Shown: positions 31,508 to 42,322 of the stretch, piece after piece | How positions within the stretch are numbered: position 1 is the stretch's first letter | How the letters are laid out: the number at the start of each line of letters is the position of its first letter | Assembly (NCBI GenBank): GCA_958431155.1 | Contig: OY288106.1 | Span: 1,029,161-1,093,160 of the forward strand | Reading direction: 5' to 3' | Length of the DNA: 64,000 nucleotides | Source of the DNA: an uncultured candidatus Porisulfidus sp. | GTDB taxonomy: Bacteria; Pseudomonadota; Gammaproteobacteria; Poriferisulfidales; Poriferisulfidaceae | The notes under the pieces: model-generated | The model's input: only the letters and a program-made list of their open reading frames with translations | Database searches by the model: none | Told to the model about the DNA's origin: nothing | Translations under genes and position numbers: made by a program

Positions 31508-34500
31508 GACCCGCCTCCACCTGCTCGACCATCTCCATGGCCTGTGCCACGTTCACGCTGACCAGCCGGGACACACCGGGTTCGTTCATGGTCACCCCGA
31601 CCAACTGATCGACATGCTCCATGGTTATCTTGTTGTGTGTGACGATGATGAACTGGATCTGTTCACTCATCTCGCCGAGAATCTGACAGAAACGCGCCAA
31701 GTTGTCGTCCGACAGGGGGGCATCCACCTCGTCCAGAATGCAAAACGGTGCCGGATTCAGCATGAATAGGGACAGCACCAGCGACACGGCCACCATTGCC
31801 TGCTCACCCCCAGACAGCATGTGCATGTTGCGGTAGCGCTTTCCGGGGGGCCGCGCACGCACTTCGATGCCCGTGCTCAGAAGGTTCTGCTCGGTCATCA
31901 CCAGATTGGCTTCGCCCCCCTCGCCGATGATGCGCGGAAACATCTGCTTCAGGTTTTCGTTGACTTGGCTGAACGTGCGGCGAAAACGCTCGCGCGTCTC
32001 GCGATCGATTTGCGCCATGGCATGATTCAGTTTCTCCAATGCCTTCTGCACATCGTCCATACGTTCTTCTTCCTGGTTTTTCTGCTGCAGCAACTCGTCG
32101 TATTCCCGTGCCGCCGCCATGTTGACCGGCGGCATCCTCTCTAGCCGACGCAAAACCTTGGACACTTTCTCTTCCCACTGCTCGACCCCAGCGCCTTCCG
32201 GCAAAGCCTCCAGAATCTGCTCGGGCTCGCATTCCTGCTCGCGCAGTCGGCCCAGCAACTGTTCGCAGATGCTCTGGATCTCTTGCCGCTTCAAATCCTT
32301 GTCATGCATCTCCTTGCCCAGTTCCGTGGATTTTTGGCTGGATTCCCAGCGCTTGCGATCCAGTTCGCTCAGCTCCGAATTCAATTGGTCGGAGGTGGTC
32401 CGCTCCTTGTGCATGTGTTCCTTCGCCTCCTGCTCTTTCTCCCGCTTGTCTTTCAGTTGCTGTTTCAAGTTCTCATCTTCCTGAATCATGGCCAGACCTT
32501 TCGACAACTGCGCTCGGCGCATGCGATGGCGCTGCAGCATGTTCTGTTCGCTAGACAACTGTTGCTGGCGGGTCTCGAGTTTCATCTGCGTCGTATTGAC
32601 CTCAAGTTGGAATCGATTGCATTCTTCGGATTGTTGCCGGATCTTCTCGTCGCTGTTTCGCAGAGCCTCCTCCGCATCGACATGCGCCGCACCCGCACGG
32701 CTACGGCTCTGCTCCAGGGGTTCGAGTTGCTGCTCGCATTGCTGCAACTTGCTTTGGGATTGCCGGATGTCCTTCTGCAATTTCTCTAATCTCTGGGTCT
32801 GGTTTTCCAATCCCTGCAGGCGAGCCTTGCTCGAAGCGAATGCTTCGAATGCCTGGTCGTACTCGGCCTGTAGGGTGGATCGCTGTTCCTCCCGTCGCCG
32901 CAATTCCTGCTCTGCGGTCTGTTTGCGCTGCCCCAGCTCGCGGGATTCGGACTCCAGCTGCTCCAGCTTTTCGCCCAGCGCATCAATTTCACGTCGCCGC
33001 TCCAACGCCCCTTCCGCCTGGCCTTCCGCAGCAGGAAGACGCACCCAATCCGGGCCCAGCCAAACCCCGCTCTGAGTGATGATCGACTGATGCGGCAGCA
33101 GTGAATCACGCACGGCATAAGCCTGCTCCAGAGTCTCGGCGGCCAACACGCCGCCTAACTGAGACTCCAGCGAAAACGGGCTCTTGACCCGGCTCGCCAG
33201 CGACATACGGTCAGGTTCGCGCGACCCTGACGACAAGCGATCAAGCAGCATCAACGGGCTTGTGCCGGGCACCCGCGTCTCAGACACTGTTTCCGGTAGT
33301 CCGTTCACGCAAAAAGCTTCTAAATTCTCGGCCAGCACGGTCTCCACTGCGAACTCCCAACCACTCTCCACCTCGATCTGATCCATAAGGCGTTTCCCCT
33401 GCAGGCGCATATCCTGCAGAGCCTTCGCATGCGCCTCTGAATCACTCGTCAAGCCAGTCCGCTGTAGTGTCTCCAGCGAAGCCAGACGCCCCTGCGCCTG
33501 GGTTTTGCTCCCTTGTGCCGCCGCCAGAACTTCCTCGTATTGCTTCAGTTCCAGCCGGGCCTGCTGGATCTGGCTCCAATTCTGCTGCAACTGATTCTTG
33601 CATTGCTGCCAAGCAACGCGTGCAGACTCGCACTGGTCCTGCAATGCAATGCGCGGGTCCCCGCTCCCCTCCGTCGCTCCTCCGGCTTCCCGAAGGTGCT
33701 GCAATTCATTCTCATATTGCTGCAGTTGCGCCTGTTCTTTGGTTCGTTCCTCACGGACTGAACTGAGTTGGTCGCGGATAATGTCGGACTGCTCTTGACA
33801 CAGACGAAGGGCTTGTGCCTGCTCTGCTCGCAAGGTCTCCGCCTTCTCCCGGTCGCCCTGGATTCTGGACAACTCCTGGCGATTCTGGCCATGCTCCTGT
33901 TCAAGTCGCTGCAAATCCTCCCGAATACGCTCTCCGCTCTCCTCCAGTTCCCCGATTTCCGCATCCAGCCGCTCAATTTCCTGGGTTGCTTGCTCTCGTC
34001 GCTCGCGTTGCATGCGGATCTGCTGATCCAGAGAACCCGCGTCCGCTAAAAGTTGCTGGTGGAGGGCCACCGCCTCATCCATGGATTGCCGGTTCAGGTC
34101 ACACTCCTTACGTTTTCGCTCAAAGCCTTCGTTCAAGGCCTTCAGCCTGTCCTCTTCCTCGATTCGCTTCTTTTCAATTCGTGCGTAATCCTCTTCCCGA
34201 TTGTCCAAGATCTTGCGTTGCTCTCGAAGCTGCAGACTTACCCATTCGTTTTCACGTGCACGGTGTTCCTGCTGCAAAGATTCGAGTTTGCTCGCCTGCC
34301 CCTTTTGCTGTTTCAGGTGCCGAAGGCGTTGTTCATGCTCTTTCAGTATGTCCTGCAGCCGACTGAGGTTTTCCTCGGTGCGGCGGATTCGGTTCTCGGT
34401 TTCCCGACGACGTTCGCGATACAGAGAAATCCCGGCAGCTTCCTCGATGTATTTGCGCATCTCTTCGGGCTTGGCTTCAATCAGTCCCTGCACCATGCCT

Positions 34501-34940
34501 TGGGCAATGATGGCGTAGTTGCCCCGGCCAAGTCCGGTGCCCTGGAACAGATCCGCGACATCCTTGCGGCGAACATGGGTGCCATTGATGTAGTAACGGG
34601 ATTGGTGCTCTGCTTCGCGTGAGACTTCGCGACGAATCCTGATTTCGGTGAAGTTCGCGTATTCGCCGCCAATCCGCCCGAGGCTGTTGTCGATGACGGC
34701 TTCGATTGAAGCCTGATCCAAACGTTTTCGGGAATCCGAACCATCGAAGATGATGTCGTCGAGAGTCTCGCCGCGGATATTGCGTGCGCTCTCGCCCAAC
34801 ACCCAGCGGACGGCATCGATGATATTGGATTTGCCGCAACCGTTGGGGCCGACCACACCCGTCAACGGTAAATCGAAAATGACCCGGGTCGGCTCCACAA
34901 AGGACTTGAACCCGGACATCTGGATGCTGGAAAGGCGCAT
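31500..34940 (-). CDS. smc: Chromosome segregation protein SMC
   Basis: SMC forms an ATP-driven dimer that loops and compacts DNA. It has Walker A GPNGCGKSNIIDAVRW at the N-terminus, long coiled coils (about residues 165-500 and 660-1000), a hinge in between, and C-terminal LSGGEQAMVAVSLVLS with Walker B CILDEVDAPLSD. The 1146 residues match the family. It heads the minus-strand run zipA, ligA, lpxA, yaaA, mpl, trx, ABC. ScpA/ScpB are not nearby. The zipA ATG lies inside its last codons. Confidence 0.95.
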
Positions 34941-35012
34941 CTCAGACTAGCTCTGTATTAGAATGGCCGCGTGATTAATCGGGGCAGAAAACTGACCTGA
35001 GAGTGGTACCCC

Positions 35013-35411
35013 ATGACTGCCCAGCCATCCAAAGCACTTGAGACTTTTGATAATCCTGAACCCGGCCGGGATTATACCATTCGCCTGGAAATTCCGGAGT
35101 TCACATGCCTGTGTCCGCTGACCGGACAGCCCGATTTCGCGGCATTGACCTTGGAATATGTCCCGGACGCTTTGTGCGTCGAACTCAAATCCCTCAAACT
35201 GTACTTCTGGTCGTTCCGGGACGAGGGCGCGTTTCACGAGGCCGTCAGCAACCAGATCCTCAATGACCTGGCGGCACTTCTGTCCCCTCGCTTCATGCGA
35301 CTGACCGCGGCGTTTCGGGTTCGCGGCGGCATTACCACCACGGTCGTCGTCGAGCATCGGAAAGAAGGCTGGATGGGACCTGAATCCGTCGCCCTCCCCC
35401 CGGCGCGTTGA
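35013..35411 (+). CDS. queF: NADPH-dependent 7-cyano-7-deazaguanine reductase, short form
   Basis: QueF reduces preQ0 to preQ1 in queuosine biosynthesis. A T-fold domain of 132 residues: active-site [14 protein letters not shown] (catalytic Cys then Pro) and the NADPH/QueF motif [20 protein letters not shown]. The long bimodular form of E. coli is about 280 residues, so this is the unimodular form. Its TGA overlaps the TTG start of cysZ. The gene is divergent from smc by about 70 bases. Confidence 0.93.
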   Translation: MTAQPSKALETFDNPEPGRDYTIRLEIPEFTCLCPLTGQPDFAALTLEYVPDALCVELKSLKLYFWSFRDEGAFHEAVSNQILNDLAALLSPRFMRLTAAFRVRGGITTTVVVEHRKEGWMGPESVALPPAR

Positions 35412-36139
35412 AAGACTTCCTGATCGGTTTCGGATATCCCTGGCGCGGGCTGGGCGTTTTGTTCCAGCCTCGCCTGCGCGCGCTCGCATGGTGGCCGATC
35501 GCCATCAATGCCGTGCTGTTCTCCGTCGCTCTCTATTTTCTGGTCGTACAAGTCAACACCTGGATTTCCGATCTCTTGCCCGGGTGGCTGGCCTGGCTGG
35601 AATGGCTGTTGTGGCCACTGTTCATGCTGATCGCACTGGCCGCCACCCTGTTCAGTTTCGCCCGCCTTGCCAACTTGATCGCCGTGCCATTCAATGCCCG
35701 GCTCTGCCGGGCACTCATGCGGATGCGGCCGGACGATCCACTGACGCAGGCCGCGGAGAAACAGACCTGGCGTAACGACCTGCGGTTAATTGGCCACGAG
35801 GTCCTGAAACTTGCCGTCTATCTTGCGTGGTTCCTCCCCTTGCTGGCCTTGTCTTTTCTCCCCTTCGTCGGCTTCCTGGCCCAAGTGGTGCTTGTGTATT
35901 TCGGGATTTACTGGTGCGCCGTCGAGTACCTGGACTATCCGCTCAGTGAGGCCGGGACCCCCCTACGGCAGTTGCGGGAACGGATAAAACGGCAAGGGAC
36001 TTTAGCCTTGGGGTTTGGGGCCGGGCAGTTATTGCTTTCTTTGACCCCCGTCCTGAACCTGATGTCTGTACCGGCCGGAGTCGTTGCCGCCACCCGGCTC
36101 TGCCAAGAAAAACCCTTTGATTCCCCGGCATCACGCTGA
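35408..36139 (+). CDS. cysZ: CysZ/EI24-family membrane protein
   Basis: A 243-residue protein with four to six membrane segments ([63 protein letters not shown]) and the EI24 hallmark [17 protein letters not shown]. coli CysZ is a sulfate uptake protein. No cysteine biosynthesis genes adjoin, so transport of sulfate is inferred from family. The start is TTG, fused to the queF stop (TTGA); a clear Shine-Dalgarno is absent, so translation probably follows from queF. Confidence 0.75.
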   Translation: MKDFLIGFGYPWRGLGVLFQPRLRALAWWPIAINAVLFSVALYFLVVQVNTWISDLLPGWLAWLEWLLWPLFMLIALAATLFSFARLANLIAVPFNARLCRALMRMRPDDPLTQAAEKQTWRNDLRLIGHEVLKLAVYLAWFLPLLALSFLPFVGFLAQVVLVYFGIYWCAVEYLDYPLSEAGTPLRQLRERIKRQGTLALGFGAGQLLLSLTPVLNLMSVPAGVVAATRLCQEKPFDSPASR

Positions 36140-36155
36140 TATTAAAAAGCAAGCA

Positions 36156-37469
36156 TCAGTTCCGCTCCTGCGTCTTGCGGCAAGTCAACGCGATCGGAAC
36201 CCCCGGCAGGCGATATGCTTTACGAAACCGATTGGCCAGATAGCGGCGATAGGCCTGCGGCATCAGTTCGAGGCGAGAACCGTGCAAGACAAGCCGCAGC
36301 GGATGGTTCCCGCCCTGGTGGCCGTACCGGATCTGGATTCGGCCTCCGCGTACTCGCGGGGGTGGGTTTTGCTGCACGGCCCGCCGTAGAAAATTGTTGA
36401 CCTCAGGCGTGGAGAAACTTCGCTCTGCCGCATCATGCAGTAAAACCGCCTCTCGCAGCAGGCGGCCAAGCCCCGAACCCCGAACCCCGGATGTACGGAC
36501 GATCGGAAGGTAGGAAGCAAACTGAAACCGGCGTCCCAAACGCTGTTCGGCCCATGCCTGTTGTTCCGAATCCAGCAAATCGCACTTGTTAAAAGCCACT
36601 ACAACGGCACGACCCGCATCCAGAGCCAATGCAGCCAGCGCCGCATCCTGCTCCGCCACTCCCTGCTCGGAATCGATCACTACCATCGCCACCTGTGCAC
36701 GTTGCACCGAACGCAACGCTTGCGCCACACTGAAACCCTCGAGCGAATCAGACTCGATTCGACTCTTGCGGCGGATTCCGGCCGTATCTACCAACGTCAT
36801 TTCCCGGCCCCGGAACTCCAGTTTCACATCGATGCTGTCCCGAGTCGTTCCCGGTTCCGGGGACACGACCAGTCGATCGCTTTTCAGGAGGTGGTTGATT
36901 AGAGTCGACTTGCCTGCGTTGGGCCGTCCGATCACGGCAATCCGGATTCGGGTTGGATCCGGCTCTGGCTCCGCTGATTCAGCTTGAACCGGAATCGCGG
37001 ATTCCAGTAATGCCGCAACTCCCGAGCCCCGTTTCGCGCTGATTCCAAACAATTCCCCTGTGCCAAGTTCGGCAAACTCCGCCAACACCGCGTGTGGATC
37101 GCGCCCGTCCACCTTGTTGACCGCAACCAGGAGGGGCTTGCCGCAGGTACGCAAGCGCGCATGAAGTTCTTGATCGCTGGCTACGCACCCCTCCTGCGCA
37201 TCCAGCACCAGCACCAGTATGTCGGCCTCCGCAATCGCCTGTTCGGTCTGCCGCATCAGTCCCTGTTCCATCTCGGTATGGGCTTCGGTCATACCGCCTG
37301 TGTCTACTACTACGAAAGGGCGATCATTATGGTTCGCCAACCGATAGCGTCGATCCCGGGTGACCCCGGGAATGTCTGCAACCAGAGCGTCCTGGCTGCC
37401 GGTCAGGCGGTTAAAAAGTGTGGACTTGCCGACATTCGGCCGGCCGAGCAAGGCGACAACGGGAATCAT
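36156..37469 (-). CDS. der: Ribosome biogenesis GTPase Der (EngA)
   Basis: Der contains two tandem GTPase domains and a KH-like C-terminal domain and assists 50S maturation. Walker-type motifs GRPNVGKSTLFNRL (first domain) and GRPNAGKSTLINHLL (second) are clear, with switch DTGGMTEAH and DTAGIRRKS and specificity loops NKVD and NKCD. The length of 437 is normal. It is the last gene of the ndk-rlmN-hisS-yfgM-bamB-der unit; bamB-der adjacency is typical for gammaproteobacteria. Confidence 0.96.
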   Translation of the reverse strand: MIPVVALLGRPNVGKSTLFNRLTGSQDALVADIPGVTRDRRYRLANHNDRPFVVVDTGGMTEAHTEMEQGLMRQTEQAIAEADILVLVLDAQEGCVASDQELHARLRTCGKPLLVAVNKVDGRDPHAVLAEFAELGTGELFGISAKRGSGVAALLESAIPVQAESAEPEPDPTRIRIAVIGRPNAGKSTLINHLLKSDRLVVSPEPGTTRDSIDVKLEFRGREMTLVDTAGIRRKSRIESDSLEGFSVAQALRSVQRAQVAMVVIDSEQGVAEQDAALAALALDAGRAVVVAFNKCDLLDSEQQAWAEQRLGRRFQFASYLPIVRTSGVRGSGLGRLLREAVLLHDAAERSFSTPEVNNFLRRAVQQNPPPRVRGGRIQIRYGHQGGNHPLRLVLHGSRLELMPQAYRRYLANRFRKAYRLPGVPIALTCRKTQERN

Positions 37470-37484
37470 GGCCGGAAGCCTGGA

Positions 37485-38690
37485 TCATGAGTCGCCCGCG
37501 GCCGTCCCCAGCAGCGGGACAAACTGATAGGCCGCAAACCGGCCGTTGAGGTGCAGCAGATAGATCCGGTCCAGCCGTACCTGTGGTGGTGCTTGCAAGG
37601 GACCGTCAACCTTGTGACGCGCCACGATCTCGCCATCGGTAATCCGGAACCAATGCAGATAGCCCTCGAAATCCACTGCGATCACATGCAAGCCGGTCGG
37701 CGCGGGCGCACCGAGGTTCCGGTAAGCGAGTTCATCCTGCTCCCAGTACACTCCGCCATTCTTCCGATCCAACGACCACAGGGTACCGTGAAGATCGGTG
37801 ACGTAGACGGCCACCTCATCAACAGCCGGGGCATGCAGGGCCTGCACCTCTTTCGACCACAGCAGGTTGCCTTCCACCGTCTCCACTGCGCCTATCTGAT
37901 TGCTCAGTGCAGAAGCATAGGCCACCCCTCCCGCCAATCGAACTGGTCCGTCGACATCCACGATTCGTTCCAGTTCGGTCCGCCCGGTCGGGATCGCCAA
38001 TCGCACTTCCCAATGCTGCAGTCCACTCTGGGCATCAAACGCAATCAGCCGCCCATCGTCAAATCCGGCGAGCACCCGGTCGTCCTGAGCCTCCGGTTCA
38101 CCCGCACCACGCAAAGTCAGGCTAGGGCTACCGTGAACATGGCTCCACAACTGCGCCCCATCCTCAGCATTCAACACACTCAGACGGCCGTCATTGGTGC
38201 GGACAGCCAGTCGGCCATCCGGCAGCGCCTTCAGATTAAGAACCTCGCTGGGCATGGTCTGCTTCCAAACCTGGGCGCCGGTTTCCCGATCCAGGGCAAA
38301 TACTTCCTGCTCCCAAGTCCCGACATAGGCTCGGCGCTCGTCGGCCGCGACTCCAGCCAGAATCGTCCCTGGAACACTCGCTTCCCAGATCCTCGCACCC
38401 GTCGAAGCATTCAGCGCAAACACCTCGCCGTCATTGGCAGCCAGCAATACATGATCGCGATCGATCCATGGGACGACGTGGCTGTCAGGGTCACTGTATT
38501 TCGAGCCAACCGAATAGTCCCATAGCGGCGTCAGCGCAATTCGGTTGACCACCGGTTGCAACTCAGCGATACGCGACGGGCCTTTCTCCCAAAGTTCCTG
38601 AAGGCCAACAAGCGGGTTAGACATACCGGCACAGGCTGACAATCCTGCCGCACAGGCGGCCAGCAGGATCGCCGAATCAATTTGCTTCAC
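37485..38690 (-). CDS. bamB: Outer membrane assembly lipoprotein BamB
   Basis: BamB is a beta-propeller lipoprotein of the BAM complex that inserts outer-membrane proteins. The lipobox GLSAC follows the hydrophobic stretch DSAILLAACAAGLSAC, and repeated PQQ-like blades (VFALNASTGARIWEASV, VFALDRETGAQVWKQ, LSVLNAEDGAQLW) fill the rest. GTG 38690 is chosen over an ATG-like start 21 bases upstream because GGAG sits six bases before it and the signal peptide then starts at once. It overlaps the yfgM end by 14 bases. Confidence 0.93.
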   Translation of the reverse strand: MKQIDSAILLAACAAGLSACAGMSNPLVGLQELWEKGPSRIAELQPVVNRIALTPLWDYSVGSKYSDPDSHVVPWIDRDHVLLAANDGEVFALNASTGARIWEASVPGTILAGVAADERRAYVGTWEQEVFALDRETGAQVWKQTMPSEVLNLKALPDGRLAVRTNDGRLSVLNAEDGAQLWSHVHGSPSLTLRGAGEPEAQDDRVLAGFDDGRLIAFDAQSGLQHWEVRLAIPTGRTELERIVDVDGPVRLAGGVAYASALSNQIGAVETVEGNLLWSKEVQALHAPAVDEVAVYVTDLHGTLWSLDRKNGGVYWEQDELAYRNLGAPAPTGLHVIAVDFEGYLHWFRITDGEIVARHKVDGPLQAPPQVRLDRIYLLHLNGRFAAYQFVPLLGTAAGDS

Positions 38691-39309
38691 TCTGCTCTCC
38701 GAGTTCGGCAAGCTTCAACTCGAGGAATTCCCCTCCATTTCCTTTCTCAAGTGCCTGGACATACTCATGACGAGCTTCCTGGGCCCGACCGGATTGCCGG
38801 TACAAGTCGCCGCGGATTTCATGCACCAGACCTTCATAGCCCTCCAGCGACACATCGGCCAAAACCGCCAAGCCTTCATCCCACTGCTGCTGTGCCGCAT
38901 GCAATCTGGCAAGGCGCAACGCCGCCAACGGCGCAAAAAGCGGGTCGTCCGAATTCTCGCGCGCCCATCCCAGCAAGCGGATCGCCTCTTCCAACTGCTG
39001 ATCCTCCTGGTACAGCCGAGCGGAAATCAGACTGGCCATCAAGGCGTACGAGGTGCCGTCATACTCATTCCGCAAGCGTTCTCCCATCTCATGGGCCTGT
39101 TGCACCCGCTCGTCTTCAAGATGGGTTCGATACTGCCGGTACAGTGCGGCCGCACCCATCATTCTCTGGTCCTGCCAGTAGTTCCAGCCCTTGTAACCTC
39201 CGACGCTGCCAAGTGCCAGTCCTGCGCCCAGCAGCACCCATACGAGGTTGGCTTTCCACCAATCCCGGAATTGTTCAAGTTGTTGCTGTTCTTCAGGGCT
39301 TAAAGCCAT
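38677..39309 (-). CDS. yfgM: YfgM-like ancillary translocon TPR protein
   Basis: A 210-residue inner-membrane protein with one N-terminal anchor (ANLVWVLLGAGLALGSVGGYKGWNYW) and periplasmic TPR-like helices (GDLYRQSGRAQEARHEYVQAL). YfgM associates with SecYEG and PpiD and links translocation with periplasmic chaperones. Its position between hisS and bamB is the conserved order and supports the name. Five bases separate it from hisS. Confidence 0.9.
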   Translation of the reverse strand: MALSPEEQQQLEQFRDWWKANLVWVLLGAGLALGSVGGYKGWNYWQDQRMMGAAALYRQYRTHLEDERVQQAHEMGERLRNEYDGTSYALMASLISARLYQEDQQLEEAIRLLGWARENSDDPLFAPLAALRLARLHAAQQQWDEGLAVLADVSLEGYEGLVHEIRGDLYRQSGRAQEARHEYVQALEKGNGGEFLELKLAELGEQSEAN

Positions 39310-39314
39310 GATCG

Positions 39315-40577
39315 TTATCCAGTCGGGGCAAAATGTTCGGCGAGCGCCGACTTAATATTATCCAACAAAACTGTCTGCTGTTCTTCCGGGCCCCGCAGGA
39401 ATTTGAGAACTACGCTTTTCTGGCTCAGCTCTTCCTCACCCATGATCAGGACGGCTCGCGCGCCGCTTTTGTCGGCACGGCGCAACTGGGCCTTCATACT
39501 GCCTGCTTCCATATTCGTGCGGATTCGAAGATCTGGCATCTGCTCCCTTAATTGCATACCTAGGGCGCACATGCGCGCCGTCGCCTCTTCCCCCAGAGCA
39601 ACAAGGTAGACATCCACTGCTGTAGTTGCCGTCGCCTCCAGGCATTCGCGAATTCGTTCCAGTCCAAGCGCGAATCCCGCTGCCGGGGTAGCCCGCCCTC
39701 CCAACTGTTCGACCAAGCGATCGTAGCGCCCACCGCCGCCCAGCGCAGATTGGGCCCCTAGACTCTCCTCCACCCACTCAAACACGGTGAAGTCATAGTA
39801 ATCCAGCCCCCGGACCAACCTCGGGTCGATGGCGTAGTCGATCCCATGAGCATCCAGTGTTTCCCTCAAGCCGTCAAAATGCGTCCGGGATTCCTCTCCT
39901 AGCAAATTCTCTAGCTGCGGGGCTTCTTCCAGTAGGTCCTGGATAGATTTCGACTTGCTGTCCAACAATCGCAATGGATTGGTTTTGAGCCTCCGTCGGT
40001 CATCTTCCTCCAATTGCGATTCAAATTGCGAGAAATACTCCACCAGTTGCTTTCGCCAAATCAGGCGCTCATCCGGGTTTCCCAGCGTATTCAGAACCAA
40101 TCGAGGGGACAAGCCGAGCCGCTGCCAGCCCTGCCAACCCAGCAGGAGGATCTCAGCATCAATGTCCGGTCCGCACATGCCGAAGGTTTCCACACCGAAC
40201 TGGTCAAACTGTCGCAGACGGCCTTTCTGCGGACGCTCATGCCGGAAAAACGAGCCCAAGTACCACAGGCGCTGTTGCCGATTGGGAATGAGTCCATGCT
40301 GGATCGCCGCACGCACGCAACCTGCCGTTCCTTCCGGCCGCAGGCTCAATGAGTCTTCGTTGCGATCCTCGAAGGTGTACATCTCCTTTGCCACGATATC
40401 GGTCGCTTCTCCGATGGAACGCCGGAACAGTTCGGTGGACTCCACCAGCGGAAAGCGGATTTCCTCGTAGCCGAACCCATGTGCCACCTCCATCCATACC
40501 TGCTCGATCCTGCGCCGGAGTTGAGCCTCGTCAGGTAGGACATCGTGCATCCCGCGCACCGATTGCAACCGATTCAT
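39315..40577 (-). CDS. hisS: Histidyl-tRNA synthetase
   Basis: Class II synthetase charging tRNA-His (a tRNA-His gene is itself in the window). It starts [15 protein letters not shown], followed by motif 2 FFRHERPQKGRLRQFDQFGVE, the HisA-type loop LVRGLDYYDFTVFEW and motif 3 GFALGLERI. ATG 40577 overlaps the rlmN stop (ATGA), so the 56-residue upstream extension of the open frame is rejected. A C-terminal anticodon domain (LGMQLREQMPDLRIRTN) is complete; total about 420 residues. Confidence 0.96.
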   Translation of the reverse strand: MNRLQSVRGMHDVLPDEAQLRRRIEQVWMEVAHGFGYEEIRFPLVESTELFRRSIGEATDIVAKEMYTFEDRNEDSLSLRPEGTAGCVRAAIQHGLIPNRQQRLWYLGSFFRHERPQKGRLRQFDQFGVETFGMCGPDIDAEILLLGWQGWQRLGLSPRLVLNTLGNPDERLIWRKQLVEYFSQFESQLEEDDRRRLKTNPLRLLDSKSKSIQDLLEEAPQLENLLGEESRTHFDGLRETLDAHGIDYAIDPRLVRGLDYYDFTVFEWVEESLGAQSALGGGGRYDRLVEQLGGRATPAAGFALGLERIRECLEATATTAVDVYLVALGEEATARMCALGMQLREQMPDLRIRTNMEAGSMKAQLRRADKSGARAVLIMGEEELSQKSVVLKFLRGPEEQQTVLLDNIKSALAEHFAPTG

Positions 40578-41701
40578 CCCGCAACTCCTGATGCTGTCGG
40601 CAGTGGCCCATGCGTCAGGACGGAATGATCCGCCCACGGCATGCCTGCACGAGGTTTTCGGATTTTGCCTGCCAACTGACCGCAGGCCGCCGCAATGTCG
40701 TCGCCCCGAGGCCGGCGGGTGATGGCGACAATACCTTCCTCGCACAGGATCTCGCGGAATCGGTTGCGCACGGGTTCGGGTGAAGCAGCATAACCGCTCT
40801 CCGGAAAGGCGTTGAATGGAATCAGGTTGACCTTGCAGGGCAGATCGCGAAGCCGTCCCGCCAATGCCCGTGCGCGTTCGGGACTATCGTTGACATCATC
40901 CAGCAACACGTATTCAATGATGATTTTTCGTTTGCGCGAGCCCCCGTCAGCATAACGCCGGCATGCAGCCAGCAGGTCATCGATCGGATAGCGGGCATTA
41001 ATCGGCATCAATTGCGTGCGCAACACATCGTCCGGGGCATGTAGCGACACCGCCAGACTAACGTCGGCGACTTGCCTCAGGCGGTCAATTCCCGGAACCA
41101 GTCCGGCTGTGCTGACCGTAACCTGGCGGCATCCCATGGAATAGGCATGCGGGTCCCGAAATAGGTGTGCCGCATCGGCGACCGCGTCGAGGTTCGCCAG
41201 CGGCTCTCCCATTCCCATGAATACGACATGGGTCACCGGCATCTCCGGCTGCAGGCGATGCCGAACCAGCCACAACTGGGATACGATCTCGTGTACTGTG
41301 AGGTTGCGCCCGAATCCGCTGCGCGCAGTTCGGCAAAACGTGCAATTGAGCACGCAACCAGCCTGCGAGGACAGACATAAAGTGGCACGCCCTGCGGCCG
41401 GAATTAATACCGTCTCAATGACATCACCACAACCCAGACGCAACAGCCACTTGCGCGTCCCGTCTCGGGCACAGTTGGACTCGACGACACTTGGCAACGC
41501 ACACTCCGTCTGCTCACGCAAGGCGGCACGCACATGCTGGGGAATAGAATCCATCCGCTCCAGGCTTAACTCTCCGTGGCGGTGAATTTCTCGGACCAGA
41601 GATACTGCATGGACCGGCGAACAATCTCGATCCGTCAGCCAGTCCTCCCACTGCTTCCGACTCCACCCGAGTAGGGGAATATGACCGGGCGAAGGTTTCA
41701 T
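40574..41701 (-). CDS. rlmN: Dual-specificity RNA methyltransferase RlmN
   Basis: Radical SAM enzyme that methylates A2503 of 23S rRNA and A37 of some tRNAs. The cluster motif CVLNCTFC (C-x3-C-x2-C) is present, as are [12 protein letters not shown] and [16 protein letters not shown]. The second conserved Cys lies near AAACGQL at the C-terminus. ATG 41701 overlaps the ndk stop as ATGA; the longer TTG start adds five residues with no evidence. About 375 residues. Confidence 0.95.
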   Translation of the reverse strand: MKPSPGHIPLLGWSRKQWEDWLTDRDCSPVHAVSLVREIHRHGELSLERMDSIPQHVRAALREQTECALPSVVESNCARDGTRKWLLRLGCGDVIETVLIPAAGRATLCLSSQAGCVLNCTFCRTARSGFGRNLTVHEIVSQLWLVRHRLQPEMPVTHVVFMGMGEPLANLDAVADAAHLFRDPHAYSMGCRQVTVSTAGLVPGIDRLRQVADVSLAVSLHAPDDVLRTQLMPINARYPIDDLLAACRRYADGGSRKRKIIIEYVLLDDVNDSPERARALAGRLRDLPCKVNLIPFNAFPESGYAASPEPVRNRFREILCEEGIVAITRRPRGDDIAAACGQLAGKIRKPRAGMPWADHSVLTHGPLPTASGVAG

Positions 41702-42129
41702 CGTGTACGAGGACAAATCTCCTCGGAGCTGAAGAAAAAGTCGATTTCTGTGCGCGCAGTATCGAGGCCATCTGAGCCGTGTACTGCGTTCTCGTCGACC
41801 TGGGTTGCAAAGTCGGCCCGGATTGTACCGGGAGCAGCCTCGGCCGGATCGGTCGCACCCATCACTTCGCGGTTGCGCGTAATTGCATTCTCGCCCTCAA
41901 GAACCTGCACGATGACGGGACCGGAGGTCATGAAATCGACCAGATCCGGATAAAACGGGCGTTCCCGATGCACCGCATAGAATGCTTCCGCTTGTTCCCG
42001 TGAAAGGTGCATCATGCGGGCGGCAACAATGCGCAGGCCTGCCGCCTCGAACCGCTGGTAGATAGAGCCAATGTGGTTGTCGCCAACTGCGTCTGGCTTG
42101 ATGATAGAAAGGGTCTGTTCTACGGCCAT
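41698..42129 (-). CDS. ndk: Nucleoside diphosphate kinase
   Basis: Ndk equilibrates nucleoside triphosphate pools by phosphotransfer through a histidine. It has [25 protein letters not shown], the ATP-binding [21 protein letters not shown] and the active-site NAVHGSDG. The length of 143 is normal. As the first gene of the run down to der, it carries the operon promoter within the 193 bases upstream (42130-42322), where no consensus is convincing. ispG, rodZ and pilF, often inserted between rlmN and hisS, are missing. Confidence 0.97.
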   Translation of the reverse strand: MAVEQTLSIIKPDAVGDNHIGSIYQRFEAAGLRIVAARMMHLSREQAEAFYAVHRERPFYPDLVDFMTSGPVIVQVLEGENAITRNREVMGATDPAEAAPGTIRADFATQVDENAVHGSDGLDTARTEIDFFFSSEEICPRTR

Positions 42130-42322
42130 GGTCTTTCCTTGGACCTAGGGTGTCCGGAATCGTGTTAACTAAGGTTATGCGGGTAGTTGGCTGAACGGTT
42201 TATTGTAGCGAATTCCCGTTCATGTCTAAAAAGAAGGGAATTATATAGAAAAACTGACAGAATTGAGGTACGTTCGCACAAAGATCGGGAAGGTTATCTT
42301 AAATACTCCCCATATTCATTAA

